This document shows positions 27,894 through 37,624 of a DNA stretch of 64,000 nt, piece by piece. The stretch is from Streptomyces sp. NBC_01454. Lineage in GTDB: Bacteria > Actinomycetota > Actinomycetes > Streptomycetales > Streptomycetaceae. The notes beneath the pieces are model-generated. The model searched no databases. It was not told the DNA's origin and was given only the letters and a program-made list of their open reading frames with translations. The DNA lies in the NCBI RefSeq assembly GCF_036227565.1, contig NZ_CP109460.1:6696001-6760000 (forward strand). The letters run 5' to 3'. Both the position numbers and the translations under genes were made by a program. Numbering within the stretch: position 1 is the stretch's first letter; every line of letters begins with the position of its first letter.

Positions 27894-28565
27894 CTACTGC
27901 GCGCCCGGCCGCACCAGCCCGCTCTCGTACGCGTACACCGCCGCCTGCACCCGGTCCCGCAGCCCCAGCTTCGTCAGCACGTGCCCCACATGGGTCTTGA
28001 CGGTGGTCTCGCTCACGAACAGATCGGCCGCGATCTCCGCGTTCGACAGCCCGCGCGCCACCAGCTTCAGCACCTCCACCTCACGCTCGGTGAGGGTGTG
28101 CAGGGTGTCCGGCACCGGCTCCTCGCCGGAGGGCAGATGGCCCGCGTACTTGTCCAGCAGCCGGCGCGTGATGCTCGGCGCCAGCATCGCCTCGCCCCCT
28201 GCCACCACCCGGATCGCCTGGACCAGCTCATCGGCCGGCGCGTCCTTGAGCAGAAAGCCGCTGGCGCCCGCCCGCAGCGCCTCGACGACGTACTCGTCCA
28301 GATCGAAGGTCGTCAACACCAGCACCTTCGCCGGGCCGTCCTTCGCCGGGCCGGTGATCTGGCGGGTCGCCTCGACCCCGTCCATCCGGGGCATCCGGAT
28401 GTCCATCAGCACCACGTCCGGCTGCAGCGCCCGCACCTGCTCCAGCGCCTGGAGACCGTCACCGGCCTCCCCGACCACCGCCAGATCCTGCTCCGCCTCC
28501 AGAATCATCCGGAATCCCGTACGCAGCAGGGGCTGGTCGTCGACCAGCAGGACGCGGATGGCCAC
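27894..28565 (-). CDS. NarL/LuxR-type response regulator
   Basis: Two-component transcription regulator, 223 residues. The receiver domain has the acidic pair Asp9-Asp10, phosphoacceptor Asp55 (VVLMDIRMP), and the conserved Lys in FLLKDAP. The C-terminal GerE/LuxR helix-turn-helix reads LTEREVEVLKLVARGLSNAEIA. GTG 28565 is the start: GAAGGAG lies 5 bases before it and the receiver begins there. No histidine kinase gene is within the window, so it is an orphan here. A terminator hairpin of the upstream nuclease gene ends just before its ribosome site. Confidence 0.9.
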   Translation of the reverse strand: MAIRVLLVDDQPLLRTGFRMILEAEQDLAVVGEAGDGLQALEQVRALQPDVVLMDIRMPRMDGVEATRQITGPAKDGPAKVLVLTTFDLDEYVVEALRAGASGFLLKDAPADELVQAIRVVAGGEAMLAPSITRRLLDKYAGHLPSGEEPVPDTLHTLTEREVEVLKLVARGLSNAEIAADLFVSETTVKTHVGHVLTKLGLRDRVQAAVYAYESGLVRPGAQ

Positions 28566-28582
28566 GAGCTCTCCTTCGTCAG

Positions 28583-28630
28583 GCCCACTCCGGGCCATCG
28601 CGGGCCCGGCCCCGATCGCCCGGAGTGGGC
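28583..28630 (-). terminator. Terminator between nuclease gene and response-regulator gene
   Basis: 12-bp perfect stem GCCCACTCCGGG (28583-28594) with 28619-28630, 24-base loop, 3 bases past the nuclease stop. On the downstream side only 5 bases separate it from the GAAGGAG of the regulator gene, so it could also sequester or attenuate. Confidence 0.65.
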
Positions 28631-28633
28631 TTA

Positions 28634-29722
28634 CTAGATCTCTTCCATTCTGCCCTGCGGCACCACGGCGCCGTCCGGCGGGCGCACCTCCAGGGGGTAC
28701 ACCGGGGGAGTGCCGCCGAATTCCGGGCAGTGCGCCTGGTGGTCGCACCAGCCGCACAGCTTGGTCGGCCGCGGCCGCCAGTCGCCCGTCGCCGTCGCCC
28801 GCTGGATCGCCTCCCACAGCGCCAGCAACTTCCGCTCCACGCCCCGCAGGTCGGCCTCCCCCGGGTCGTACGTCACCACATCGCCGCTGCCCAGATAGAC
28901 CAGCTGCAGCCGCCGCGGCACCACCCCGCGCAGCCGCCACATCACCAGCGCGTAGAACTTCATCTGGAACAGCGCGCCCTCGGCGAACTGCGGCCGCGGC
29001 GCCTTGCCGGTCTTGTAGTCGACGATCCGCACTTCGCCCGTCGGCGCGACGTCCACCCGGTCGATGAACCCCCTCAGCCGCAGCCCCGAATCCAGCACCG
29101 TCTCCACATACAGCTCACGGTCGGCCGGCTCCAGACGCGTCGGATCCTCCAGCGTGAACCACCGCTCCACCAGCGCCTCGGCCTCCGCCAGCCAGGTCGC
29201 CAGCCGCTCGCCCGCGGCGTCGTGCGAGGCGGCGGGCGCGGTGTCGTGCGAGGCGGCGTCCGACGCGGCGTCCGCGAACAGTCCGGCCAGCTCCGGCCGC
29301 TTGGCGAGCAGCTTCTCCCACTCGCCGGGCACCATCGCCCGCGCCCCGGCCGCCGTACGCTCCGCCGCCGGAGCGTCGAAGAGCCGCTCCAGCACCGCAT
29401 GGACGACCGTGCCACGCGTCGCCGCCGCGCTCGGCTTCTCCGGCAGCCGGTCGATCACCCGGAAGCGGTACAGCAGCGGACACTGCATGAAATCGCCGGC
29501 CCGCGACGGCGACAGCGCCACCGGCGCACGCGGCCCCTCCCCGCTCCCGGCCCCGCCACCGGCTCCTGCGGTCTCCGCCCCCGGCCCGGCAGCCTCCGCC
29601 GTCGCCCCGGCAGCCTCCGCCGTCGCCCCGGCGGGCCCGGTCCCCGCCCCGGCGGTGTCCGTCCCCGGCCCGCCGGGTCCGCCCTGCGTGACCGCCTCGG
29701 TCTGCTCCGCGCTCCATCCCAT
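28634..29722 (-). CDS. RecB-family PD-(D/E)XK nuclease with Fe-S cluster
   Basis: Predicted DNA exonuclease of the RecB/Cas4-like class, 362 residues. The nuclease core has GFIDRVD and RIVDYKTGK (acidic and Lys catalytic residues) in the middle. Four cysteines, Cys81 (MQC), Cys323, Cys326 and Cys332 (CGWCDHQAHC), are arranged as in AddB/Cas4-type 4Fe-4S clusters. The first 65 residues and the 165-190 segment are Ala/Gly low complexity. ATG 29722 was chosen because an upstream ATG at 29818 would add a Cys/Trp-rich stretch unlike the family; the ribosome site is weak. It precedes the response regulator on the same strand and is divergent from the M50 protease gene. Confidence 0.83.
   Translation of the reverse strand: MGWSAEQTEAVTQGGPGGPGTDTAGAGTGPAGATAEAAGATAEAAGPGAETAGAGGGAGSGEGPRAPVALSPSRAGDFMQCPLLYRFRVIDRLPEKPSAAATRGTVVHAVLERLFDAPAAERTAAGARAMVPGEWEKLLAKRPELAGLFADAASDAASHDTAPAASHDAAGERLATWLAEAEALVERWFTLEDPTRLEPADRELYVETVLDSGLRLRGFIDRVDVAPTGEVRIVDYKTGKAPRPQFAEGALFQMKFYALVMWRLRGVVPRRLQLVYLGSGDVVTYDPGEADLRGVERKLLALWEAIQRATATGDWRPRPTKLCGWCDHQAHCPEFGGTPPVYPLEVRPPDGAVVPQGRMEEI
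29586..29627 (-). repeat. 21-bp tandem duplication in the nuclease N-terminus
   Basis: CCGGCAGCCTCCGCCGTCGCC occurs twice in succession, giving a repeated ATAEAAG-type peptide in the low-complexity leader of the nuclease. Unit length is a multiple of three, so the frame is kept. Confidence 0.85.
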
Positions 29723-29897
29723 GCCGCAAAACCCTACGGCCCGCCACTGACAGGCCCCGACGCCGCGGTAGCCGCAAGGGCCCCGCAGCAGGTCGGGCCG
29801 GGGCACTCCGCATACCATCGACGCTGGACCCTTTCGCCCTGGATGATCGAGATACCAGGCCGGACAGGGCGAATGCCGTAGTCGATGAGGGGACGCC

Positions 29898-31157
29898 GTG
29901 GACCAGAGCGGGAAGTCGCAGGACCCCCAGGAGTCCGTGCGGCCTCAGCCGCCCGAACCGCCCGAGCACCATGACCCGCCCAAGGCACCCACGCCGGGCA
30001 GGAAGGGCAGCGGAGGCGGCATCCTGATGGGCCGTCCCTTCGGCGTGCCCGTGTACGTGGCCCCCAGCTGGTTCCTCGTCGCCGCCCTGATCACCTGGGT
30101 CTTCGGCGGCCAGCTGGAACGGGTGCTGCCCGAGCTCGGCGCCGCCCGCTACCTCGTCTCGCTCTTCTTCGCCGTCGCCTTCTACGCCTCGGTGCTCGTC
30201 CACGAGCTGGCGCACACCGTCGCCGCCCTCCGCTTCAAGCTCCCCGTACGCCGTATCCAGCTCCAGTTCTTCGGCGGCGTCTCGGAGATCGAGAAGGAGA
30301 CCGAGACGCCGGGCAGGGAGTTCGTCCTGGCCTTCGTCGGCCCGCTGCTCTCCCTCGTCCTCGCCGGTGTCTTCTACGCCGGGATGCAGTTCGTCGAAGC
30401 CGACACGGTCCCCGGGGTGCTGCTCACCGGCCTGATGGTCTCCAACCTCATCGTCGCGATCTTCAACCTGCTGCCCGGCCTCCCCCTGGACGGCGGCCGG
30501 ATGCTGCGCGCCGTCGTCTGGAAGATCACCGGCCGGCCCATGAGCGGTACCGTCGCCGCCGCCTGGGTCGGCCGCGCGCTCGCCGTCACCGTCCTGATCG
30601 GCCTGCCGCTGCTCACCCACACCGGCGCCCTGGGCAACGCCCGCCCCGAGATCGGCGGCGCCGACTCGCTCACCGACGCCCTGCTCGCCGCCATCCTCGC
30701 CGCCATCATCTGGACCGGCGCCGGCAACAGCCTGCGCATGGCCCGGCTGCGCGAACGCCTCCCCGACCTCACCGCCCGCACCCTGACCCGGCGTGCCGTC
30801 CCCGTCGAGGCCGACACCCCGCTCTCCGAAGGGCTCCGCCGCGCCAACGACGCCGGCGCCCGTGCCCTGGTCGTCGTCGACGTCCAGGGCCGGCCCACCG
30901 CGCTCGTCCGCGAGGCCGCCATCGTCGGCGTCCCCGACCACCGCCGCCCCTGGGTCGCCGTGGGCACCCTCGCCCAGGACCTCAGGGACGGGATGCGGGT
31001 CTCCGCCGAGCTCGCCGGCGAGGATCTCCTGGAATACCTGCGCGCCACCCCCGCCACCGAATACCTCGTCGTCGAGGAGACCGGCGAGATCTACGGTGTG
31101 CTATCCACCGCCGACGTCGAGCGGGCCTTCGTCTCCGCCATGGCCCGCCGCCCCTGA
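29898..31157 (+). CDS. M50 site-2-type metalloprotease with C-terminal CBS region
   Basis: Membrane-embedded zinc protease (Rip3/SpoIVFB branch), 419 residues. After a 45-residue Pro-rich cytoplasmic start come about six membrane segments. The zinc motif HELAH is at His102-Glu103-His106 and the second motif NLLPGLPLDGGRM holds Asp198. The last 150 residues form a CBS-like pair (RALVVVDVQGRPTALV ... EYLVVEETGEIYGVLSTADV), a possible nucleotide sensor. GTG 29898 with GAGGGG upstream. It sits next to trmI, a pairing I recall from actinobacterial proteasome loci. Confidence 0.9.
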   Translation: MDQSGKSQDPQESVRPQPPEPPEHHDPPKAPTPGRKGSGGGILMGRPFGVPVYVAPSWFLVAALITWVFGGQLERVLPELGAARYLVSLFFAVAFYASVLVHELAHTVAALRFKLPVRRIQLQFFGGVSEIEKETETPGREFVLAFVGPLLSLVLAGVFYAGMQFVEADTVPGVLLTGLMVSNLIVAIFNLLPGLPLDGGRMLRAVVWKITGRPMSGTVAAAWVGRALAVTVLIGLPLLTHTGALGNARPEIGGADSLTDALLAAILAAIIWTGAGNSLRMARLRERLPDLTARTLTRRAVPVEADTPLSEGLRRANDAGARALVVVDVQGRPTALVREAAIVGVPDHRRPWVAVGTLAQDLRDGMRVSAELAGEDLLEYLRATPATEYLVVEETGEIYGVLSTADVERAFVSAMARRP

Positions 31158-31234
31158 CGTCGCGCGCGGCCCGCCCACCGCCTCCCGGGCCGCCCGGCGG
31201 CCGCCCACTGGTCCGCGGCGCACCCACGGCCCGG

Positions 31235-31240
31235 TAGGCT
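31235..31240 (+). promoter_or_regulatory. -10-like hexamer TAGGCT of a leaderless promoter
   Basis: TAGGCT ends exactly 6 bases before the ATG of trmI, so transcription would begin at the start codon. No Shine-Dalgarno and no clear -35 are present. Confidence 0.5.
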
Positions 31241-31246
31241 GGTCAC

Positions 31247-32197
31247 ATGTCCGAACCGACCGGTGCCGCCCGCCGTCGTGGGCCCTTCAAGGTCGGGGAC
31301 CAGGTCCAGCTCACCGACCCCAAGGGACGCCACTACACCTTCACGCTCGAAGAGGGAAAAAGCTTCCACACCCACAAGGGAGCCTTCCCCCACGACGAGC
31401 TGATCGGTGCTCCCGAGGGCAGTGTTGTCCGTACCACCGGGAACGTCGCCTACCTCGCGCTGCGCCCGCTGCTCCCCGACTACGTCCTGTCCATGCCCCG
31501 CGGCGCCGCCGTGGTCTACCCCAAGGACGCGGGGCAGATCCTGGCGATGGCCGACATCTTCCCCGGCGCCCGCGTCGTCGAGGCGGGTGTGGGCTCCGGC
31601 TCGCTCAGCAGCTTCCTGCTGCGCGCCATCGGCGACGACGGCATGCTGCACTCCTACGAGCGCCGCGCCGACTTCGCCGAGATCGCCACCCAGAACGTCG
31701 AGCGCTACTTCGGCGGCCCGCACCCCGCGTGGACGCTGACCGTCGGTGACCTCCAGGACAACCTCTCCGATGCCGACGTCGACCGCGTCATCCTCGACAT
31801 GCTCGCCCCCTGGGAGTGCCTGGAGGCCGTCTCCAAGGCCCTGGTCCCCGGCGGCATCCTCTGCGCCTACGTCGCGACGACGACGCAGCTGGCCCGCACC
31901 GTCGAGGCGATCCGCGAGCACGGCACCTTCAACGAGCCGTCGGCCTGGGAGACCATGGTCCGCACCTGGCACGTCGAGGGCCTCGCCGTCCGCCCCGACC
32001 ACCGGATGATCGGCCACACCGGCTTCCTGCTGACCGCCCGCCGCCTCGCCGACGGCGTCGAGCCCCCGCTGCGCCGCCGCCGCCCCGCCAAGGGCGCCTA
32101 CGGCGACGACTACACAGGGCCGGGCGGGCGGGAGAAGGCAGCCCCTGGAAAGGACCAGGCGGCGGCCTCCGGCGACAGCTCCGCCGAGCGCGGCTGA
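31247..32197 (+). CDS. trmI: tRNA (adenine-58-N1)-methyltransferase TrmI
   Basis: Methylates A58 in the T loop of tRNA using S-adenosylmethionine. The 316-residue protein has the N-terminal beta domain (GPFKVGDQVQLTDPKGRHY), the SAM motif VVEAGVGSGSLSSF near residue 111 and the DMLAPWE motif near 184-190, as in the Mycobacterium Rv2118c type. The last 45 residues are a variable tail. No ribosome site precedes the ATG; a TAGGCT hexamer 6 bases upstream suggests a leaderless mRNA. A compound hairpin follows. Confidence 0.93.
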   Translation: MSEPTGAARRRGPFKVGDQVQLTDPKGRHYTFTLEEGKSFHTHKGAFPHDELIGAPEGSVVRTTGNVAYLALRPLLPDYVLSMPRGAAVVYPKDAGQILAMADIFPGARVVEAGVGSGSLSSFLLRAIGDDGMLHSYERRADFAEIATQNVERYFGGPHPAWTLTVGDLQDNLSDADVDRVILDMLAPWECLEAVSKALVPGGILCAYVATTTQLARTVEAIREHGTFNEPSAWETMVRTWHVEGLAVRPDHRMIGHTGFLLTARRLADGVEPPLRRRRPAKGAYGDDYTGPGGREKAAPGKDQAAASGDSSAERG

Positions 32198-32248
32198 CCG
32201 ACGCCACCGGGCCCCGGCCGACCGCGCAGATCCGGCCACCGAACCCTC

Positions 32249-32294
32249 CGGCGCCGCCGACGAGTTCCCGTACGGGGAACCGCCGGCGGCGCCG
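32249..32294 (+). terminator. Compound terminator hairpin after trmI
   Basis: Outer 11-bp stem CGGCGCCGCCG (32249-32259) with 32284-32294, enclosing an inner stem GTTCCC/GGGAAC. It lies about 50 bases past the stop. Confidence 0.75.
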
Positions 32295-32437
32295 TTGCGA
32301 TTCCCCCCGGGATCCCCACGGAAAACTCCGCCGGATCGGCACGGAAAACTCCCGTCCGGCCGGTTCCTTGGTGCCCCCTCCTGTGGAACGATGCTGGCCA
32401 CTCCCACCGCCACAGCACCTCACAGGAGTTACCCCGC

Positions 32438-33022
32438 GTGCAGCCCTTGGCAGGCCAGGACCTCTTGCACACCCAGCCGCGCCCCATGCACTGGCTCGCC
32501 ACCGCCACCGCCGTCTCGGCGGTCGTCGCGGCCGCGTCCTTCCTCCAGCCCGCCGACGCCACGGCCACGACCTCCCATGACGGGGCTGCCGGCCGGCCCG
32601 CCGCGGCGGCCCCCGACCCGGCCAGGGCCAGCTTTCCGGTCGACTGCGGCCCCAACCGCCTCGACGTGGTGAAGAAGGCCGCCGCCGACCTCGACGGCGA
32701 CGGGACGACCGAGACGGTCGCCGCGGTCCGCTGCCACAGCGGGACCGGCACCCCGCCCACCGGCGTCTACGTCCTGGCCCGGCCGGCCAAGGCAGGCGCG
32801 GCACCCCGGGTCGTGGCGACCCTCGTCGCCCCCTCCCAGCAGCTCACCGTCCAAACCCTCGCGGTCAGGGATGGCGCGATCTCGGCGGCGTTCCTGGGCT
32901 ACTCCACCCTCGATGTGCCCCGCTGCTGCCCGGACGTGCACAAGGGGCTCAAGTGGCAATGGAAGGGCGGGAAGTTCGTTCAGAGCGAACTCCCCGCCGC
33001 CATGGGCACCACGCGTGCGTGA
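32438..33022 (+). CDS. Secreted or membrane-anchored protein of unknown function
   Basis: No family recognised. The 194-residue product has one hydrophobic segment (about 18-36, WLATATAVSAVVAAASFLQP) acting as signal peptide or anchor, then an Ala/Pro linker. The globular part has DLDGDGTTETVAAVRC, resembling an FG-GAP/calcium-loop-like stretch, and several cysteines (Cys70, a later RC, and an RCCPD pair) that may form disulfides. GTG 32438 has CAGGAG upstream. It sits between trmI and the ferredoxin gene, convergent with the latter. Confidence 0.7.
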   Translation: MQPLAGQDLLHTQPRPMHWLATATAVSAVVAAASFLQPADATATTSHDGAAGRPAAAAPDPARASFPVDCGPNRLDVVKKAAADLDGDGTTETVAAVRCHSGTGTPPTGVYVLARPAKAGAAPRVVATLVAPSQQLTVQTLAVRDGAISAAFLGYSTLDVPRCCPDVHKGLKWQWKGGKFVQSELPAAMGTTRA

Positions 33023-33038
33023 TCTGTCACATGATGTG

Positions 33039-33068
33039 GCCGGCGGACGCGTTCCGCGCCCCGCCGGC
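33039..33068. terminator. Terminator between the secreted protein and ferredoxin genes
   Basis: 8-bp stem GCCGGCGG / CCGCCGGC with a 14-base loop; its right end touches the ferredoxin stop codon, and the two genes converge on it. Confidence 0.6.
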
Positions 33069-33361
33069 TACTCCGCGTCCGGGCCGTAGACCTCGACGCG
33101 GTCGGTGACCCGGCGGACGTGGATGCAGTCCCCGGGGCACTCCTTCGCCGAGTCCCGCACTTCGGCGAGCAGTTTCAGCGGGACGGGCGTGGCCGCCCCC
33201 TGGTCCTGGAGCAGCTCGTCCTCGGGGCTCTTCACATAGGCCAGCCCGTCGATGTCGAGCTCGAAGACCTCCGGCGCGTACTGCGCACAGATGCCGTCCC
33301 CGGTGCACAGATCCTGGTCGATCCATACTTCCAGCTCTGGGGCTTCGTCCTGCGCGGTCAT
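33068..33361 (-). CDS. Ferredoxin (3Fe-4S type)
   Basis: Small electron carrier of 97 residues. The cluster motif is C-x5-C in LCTGDGICAQYAPEVF plus a distal Cys in ECPGDCIHV, as in the single-cluster 3Fe-4S ferredoxins of actinomycetes; the Asp inside the first loop replaces a fourth ligand. A partner (cytochrome P450 or other oxidoreductase) is not in the window. It is divergent from the proteasomal ATPase gene, with about 250 bases between them. The ATG has only a weak ribosome site. Confidence 0.88.
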   Translation of the reverse strand: MTAQDEAPELEVWIDQDLCTGDGICAQYAPEVFELDIDGLAYVKSPEDELLQDQGAATPVPLKLLAEVRDSAKECPGDCIHVRRVTDRVEVYGPDAE

Positions 33362-33610
33362 CTCGTCTGCCGTCCCTGCGTACGTGAACCGTTTTTGTCT
33401 AAGTGGCGCCAGCCCTGACGGGTGTTGACCGACTCGACGATACAACCGCTCGCTTTCCGATGTTGTTGGGTGGGTATTCCCTTGGCGTGAGGACGTGCGC
33501 AAGGGTGAAGATCGGACACACCCCGACAGTCTTTTCGATCTAGGGGTTTCAACCTGCACCGGCCCAGGTAGGGTCAGGAAGCGTCCAGCTCCTTGGAGGA
33601 GGTGAGGACC

Positions 33611-35377
33611 GTGGCAGCCCACGACGACGACATCAACCGCGGCATCCGGCCGGGGCGAGGGTCTGAAGATCCCGCCGGTCAGGTTGCCTATCTCGAGCAG
33701 GAGATCGCCGTCCTGCGACGCAAGCTCGCCGACTCTCCGCGGCACACGAGGATTCTCGAAGAGCGGATCGTCGAGCTGCAGACCAACCTGGCCGGCGTCT
33801 CGGCACAGAATGAGCGTCTCGCCAATACTCTCCGCGAGGCCCGCGACCAGATCGTCGCACTCAAGGAGGAGGTCGACCGGCTCGCGCAGCCGCCGGCCGG
33901 CTTCGGTGTCTTCCTGCAGGCGAACGAGGACGACACGGTCGACATTTTCACCGGAGGCAGAAAACTCCGGGTCAATGTCAGCCCGAGTGTGGAGACCGAG
34001 GACCTCCGGCGCGGCCAGGAGGTCATGCTCAACGAAGCGCTCAACGTGGTCGAGGCCATGAAGTACGAGAGCGCCGGCGACATCGTCACCCTCAAGGAAA
34101 TCCTGGAGGACGGCGAGCGGGCCCTGGTGATCGGGCACACCGACGAGGAGCGGGTGGTCAGGCTCGCCGAGCCGCTGCTGGACATCACCATCCGCCCCGG
34201 CGACGCCCTGCTCCTCGAGCCCCGCTCCGGCTACGTCTACGAGGTCATCCCGAAGAGCGAGGTCGAGGAACTCGTCCTCGAAGAGGTGCCGGACATCGAC
34301 TACACCAAGATCGGTGGTCTGGGCGGCCAGATCGAACTGATCCGGGACGCGGTCGAGCTCCCCTACCTCTACCCCGACCTCTTCAAGGAGCACGAACTCC
34401 GCCCGCCCAAGGGCGTCTTGCTCTACGGCCCGCCCGGGTGTGGCAAGACCCTCATCGCCAAGGCGGTCGCCAACTCCCTTGCCAAGAAGGTCGCCGAGGT
34501 GACCGGGCAGCCCGCGGGGAAGAGCTTCTTCCTCAACATCAAGGGCCCCGAGCTGCTCAACAAGTACGTCGGTGAGACGGAGCGGCACATCCGGCTGGTC
34601 TTCCAGCGCGCCAGAGAGAAGGCGAGCGAGGGCACCCCCGTCATCGTCTTCTTCGACGAGATGGACTCGCTCTTCCGCACCCGTGGATCCGGCGTCAGCT
34701 CGGACGTGGAGAACACCATCGTCCCGCAGCTGCTCTCCGAGATCGACGGCGTCGAGGGCCTGGAAAACGTGATCGTGATCGGTGCCTCGAACCGCGAGGA
34801 CATGATCGACCCGGCCATCCTGCGCCCCGGCCGGCTCGACGTGAAGATCAAGATCGAGCGTCCGGACGCGGAGGCCGCCAAGGACATCTTCTCGAAGTAC
34901 CTCACGGAAAGGCTGCCGCTGCACTCCGACGATCTCGCCGAACACGGCGAATCGCGGAAGGCCGCAGTGAGCGGGATGATCCAGTCCGTGGTCGAGCAGA
35001 TGTACGCGGAATCCGAGGAGAATCGCTTCCTGGAGGTCACCTACGCCAATGGTGACAAGGAAGTCCTCTATTTCAAGGACTTCAACTCCGGTGCGATGAT
35101 CGAAAACATCGTGGGACGCGCGAAGAAGATGGCCATCAAGGCCTTCCTCGAACACAATCAGAAGGGCCTGCGGGTCTCCCATCTCCTCCAGGCCTGCGTG
35201 GATGAGTTCAAGGAGAACGAGGACCTGCCCAACACCACCAACCCGGACGACTGGGCCCGGATCTCCGGAAAGAAGGGCGAGCGGATCGTATACATCCGCA
35301 CGCTGGTCACCGGAAAGCAGGGCGCGGACACCGGCCGCTCCATCGACACGGTGGCGAATACCGGCCAATACCTGTAA
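33611..35377 (+). CDS. arc: Proteasome-activating AAA ATPase ARC/Mpa
   Basis: Hexameric unfoldase that recognises Pup through its N-terminal coiled coil and feeds tagged proteins into the 20S proteasome. The 588-residue protein has the coiled coil (about 18-80), two OB interdomains, Walker A GPPGCGKT near 273 and Walker B FFDEMD near 347, and it ends in GQYL, the C-terminal docking motif for the core particle. GTG 33611 was chosen because the known Streptomyces protein begins [23 protein letters not shown] hexamer at 33569-33574 is a possible -10. A strong terminator separates it from dop. Confidence 0.96.
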   Translation: MAAHDDDINRGIRPGRGSEDPAGQVAYLEQEIAVLRRKLADSPRHTRILEERIVELQTNLAGVSAQNERLANTLREARDQIVALKEEVDRLAQPPAGFGVFLQANEDDTVDIFTGGRKLRVNVSPSVETEDLRRGQEVMLNEALNVVEAMKYESAGDIVTLKEILEDGERALVIGHTDEERVVRLAEPLLDITIRPGDALLLEPRSGYVYEVIPKSEVEELVLEEVPDIDYTKIGGLGGQIELIRDAVELPYLYPDLFKEHELRPPKGVLLYGPPGCGKTLIAKAVANSLAKKVAEVTGQPAGKSFFLNIKGPELLNKYVGETERHIRLVFQRAREKASEGTPVIVFFDEMDSLFRTRGSGVSSDVENTIVPQLLSEIDGVEGLENVIVIGASNREDMIDPAILRPGRLDVKIKIERPDAEAAKDIFSKYLTERLPLHSDDLAEHGESRKAAVSGMIQSVVEQMYAESEENRFLEVTYANGDKEVLYFKDFNSGAMIENIVGRAKKMAIKAFLEHNQKGLRVSHLLQACVDEFKENEDLPNTTNPDDWARISGKKGERIVYIRTLVTGKQGADTGRSIDTVANTGQYL

Positions 35378-35386
35378 CACCGCTCT

Positions 35387-35424
35387 CCGGCTGCGGATGT
35401 CCTGCACGGGGCGTCCGCAGCCGG
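35387..35424 (+). terminator. Terminator after arc
   Basis: 11-bp perfect stem CCGGCTGCGGA (35387-35397) with 35414-35424, 16-base loop, 9 bases past the arc stop. Hence dop-pup-prcBA need their own promoter; a TAGGCT hexamer at 35534-35539 is a candidate -10. Confidence 0.8.
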
Positions 35425-35656
35425 ACGCATTTCCGGGAGCACCGGAACCGCTCCCCATAAGAGCGCGATGGATCAGGGAAAACCGGACTGGAGCAATGAC
35501 TGTAATGATCTCCCCAGCGCCGCCAAGGCGTTCTAGGCTCTTCGGTACTACCGCTACGTCACGCTGTGCGGGCGTGGGGCACGCACAGGGACCGGAGGCA
35601 CAGCGGTACTTGAGCGCCGCCCCCTTCCAGGGGCGCCGCCGGGCTAGGAGGGCCGC

Positions 35657-37168
35657 ATGACCGTACGGCGAGTAATGGGAATCGAGACGGAGTACGGGAT
35701 CTCCGTCCCCGGCCACCCGAACGCCAATGCCATGCTCACCTCATCCCAGGTCGTCAACGCCTACGCGGCCGCGATGCACCGGGCACGCCGTGCCCGCTGG
35801 GACTTCGAGGAGGAGAACCCGCTGCGGGACGCCCGCGGCTTCGACCTCGCACGGGAAAACGCCGACGCCAGCCAGCTCACCGACGAGGACATCGGCCTGG
35901 CCAATGTGATCCTGACCAACGGCGCCCGGCTCTACGTCGACCACGCCCACCCCGAGTACAGCGCCCCGGAGGTCACCAATCCGCGGGACGCCGTGCTGTG
36001 GGACAAGGCCGGCGAGCGGATCATGGCCGAGGCCGCCGAACGGGCCGCCCAGGTCCCCGGCGCCCAGCCCATCCACCTCTACAAGAACAACACCGACAAC
36101 AAGGGCGCCTCCTACGGCACCCATGAGAACTACCTGATGAAGCGGGAGACCCCGTTCTCGGACATCGTGCGGCACCTGACGCCGTTCTTCGTCTCCCGTC
36201 AGGTGATCACCGGCGCCGGCCGGGTCGGAATCGGCCAGGACGGCCATGAGCACGGCTTCCAGCTCAGCCAGCGCGCCGACTACTTCGAGGTGGAGGTCGG
36301 CCTCGAGACGACCCTCAAGCGGCCCATCATCAACACCCGCGACGAGCCGCACGCGGACGCGGAGAAGTACCGCCGGCTCCACGTGATCATCGGGGACGCC
36401 AACCTCTCCGAGATCTCGACGTATCTGAAGCTGGGCACCACCTCACTGGTGCTCTCCATGATCGAGGACGGCTTCATCGCCGTCGACCTGGCCGTCGATC
36501 AGCCCGTCCGCACCCTCCACCAGGTCTCGCATGACCCCACCCTGCAGCATCTGATCACGCTCCGCAGCGGCCGCACCCTCACGGGTGTCCAGCTCCAGAT
36601 GGAGTACTTCGAGCTGGCCCGCAAATATGTCGAGGACCGTTACGGAGCGGATGCGGACGAGCAGACCAAGGACGTCCTGACCAGGTGGGAGGACGTGCTC
36701 GGCCGGCTGGAGAACGACCCGATGAGCCTGTCCGGCGAGCTGGACTGGGTCGCCAAGCGGGAGCTGATGGAGGGCTACCGCCGCCGCGACGGCCTGGACT
36801 GGGACGCCGCGCGCCTGCACCTCATCGACCTGCAGTACGCCGACGTACGGCCGGAGAAGGGCCTGTACAACCGTCTGGCGGCCCGCGGCAAGATGAAGCG
36901 GCTCCTGGACGAGCCGACGGTCGAGCGGGCCGAGCACAAGCCGCCAGAGGACACCAGGGCGTATTTCCGCGGCCGCTGCCTGGAGCAGTACGCGGACGAC
37001 GTCGCGGCCGCCTCCTGGGATTCGGTCATCTTCGACCTGCCCGGTCGTGACTCCCTGCAACGGGTTCCCACACTGGAGCCGCTGCGGGGGACCCGTAAGC
37101 ACGTCAAGGAGCTCCTGGACCGCTGCCGTACCGCAGAGGAGCTGGTGAGGACGCTTTCCGGCCGCTGA
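35657..37168 (+). CDS. dop: Pup deamidase/depupylase Dop
   Basis: Deamidates the C-terminal Gln of Pup to Glu and can remove Pup from substrates. The 503-residue carboxylate-amine ligase-fold protein begins [11 protein letters not shown] with the catalytic acidic site. It contains the Dop-specific loop insertion (about residues 45-75, [18 protein letters not shown]) that PafA lacks, which separates it from its homologue at 42381. Shared ligase-fold motifs [17 protein letters not shown] and [19 protein letters not shown] are intact. AGGAGG is 6 bases before the ATG. Pup follows after about 190 bases. Confidence 0.95.
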   Translation: MTVRRVMGIETEYGISVPGHPNANAMLTSSQVVNAYAAAMHRARRARWDFEEENPLRDARGFDLARENADASQLTDEDIGLANVILTNGARLYVDHAHPEYSAPEVTNPRDAVLWDKAGERIMAEAAERAAQVPGAQPIHLYKNNTDNKGASYGTHENYLMKRETPFSDIVRHLTPFFVSRQVITGAGRVGIGQDGHEHGFQLSQRADYFEVEVGLETTLKRPIINTRDEPHADAEKYRRLHVIIGDANLSEISTYLKLGTTSLVLSMIEDGFIAVDLAVDQPVRTLHQVSHDPTLQHLITLRSGRTLTGVQLQMEYFELARKYVEDRYGADADEQTKDVLTRWEDVLGRLENDPMSLSGELDWVAKRELMEGYRRRDGLDWDAARLHLIDLQYADVRPEKGLYNRLAARGKMKRLLDEPTVERAEHKPPEDTRAYFRGRCLEQYADDVAAASWDSVIFDLPGRDSLQRVPTLEPLRGTRKHVKELLDRCRTAEELVRTLSGR

Positions 37169-37357
37169 ACCACGACAGGGGCACGACAAAATTCCCGGCG
37201 ATCCGCAGCCGATCCGGGGCTGAAATTGCCGCGGTGCGGGAATCATCGAGGTGACTCCCGGGCGTTGCAGCAAGTGCAGGGCCGATGTCGGACCCTGCTT
37301 GTAGGGTCGGATCTTGAAGGTCACATCGAGCGGGGCGAACCGAGCGGGGTGAGGGAC

Positions 37358-37576
37358 ATGGCGACCAAGGACAGCGGCGGCGGACAGGCCAAGGCCACGC
37401 GTTCCACCGAAGAGGTCGAGGAACAGACCGAGGACGCGCAGGCCACGGACGACCTCAAGGAACGCCAGGAGAAGTTGAGCGACGACGTGGACTCGGTACT
37501 GGACGAGATCGACGATGTCCTCGAGGAGAACGCAGAGGATTTCGTGCGCTCCTTCGTACAAAAGGGCGGGCAGTAG
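37358..37576 (+). CDS. pup: Prokaryotic ubiquitin-like protein Pup
   Basis: 72-residue protein tag, largely disordered, attached to lysines of proteins destined for the proteasome. It has the acidic Arc-binding helix (DDVDSVLDEIDDVLEENAEDFVRSF) and ends Gly-Gly-Gln, so it needs Dop to create the C-terminal Glu that PafA ligates. GAGGG precedes the ATG. A TAGGGT hexamer at 37302-37307 may be a -10 element. The endonuclease-like gene follows after 48 bases. Confidence 0.97.
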   Translation: MATKDSGGGQAKATRSTEEVEEQTEDAQATDDLKERQEKLSDDVDSVLDEIDDVLEENAEDFVRSFVQKGGQ

Positions 37577-37624
37577 GCCTAAATTCCCTTAGGATCGAAG
37601 GCTTTCGAGCGGCGGGGGCTTCGA

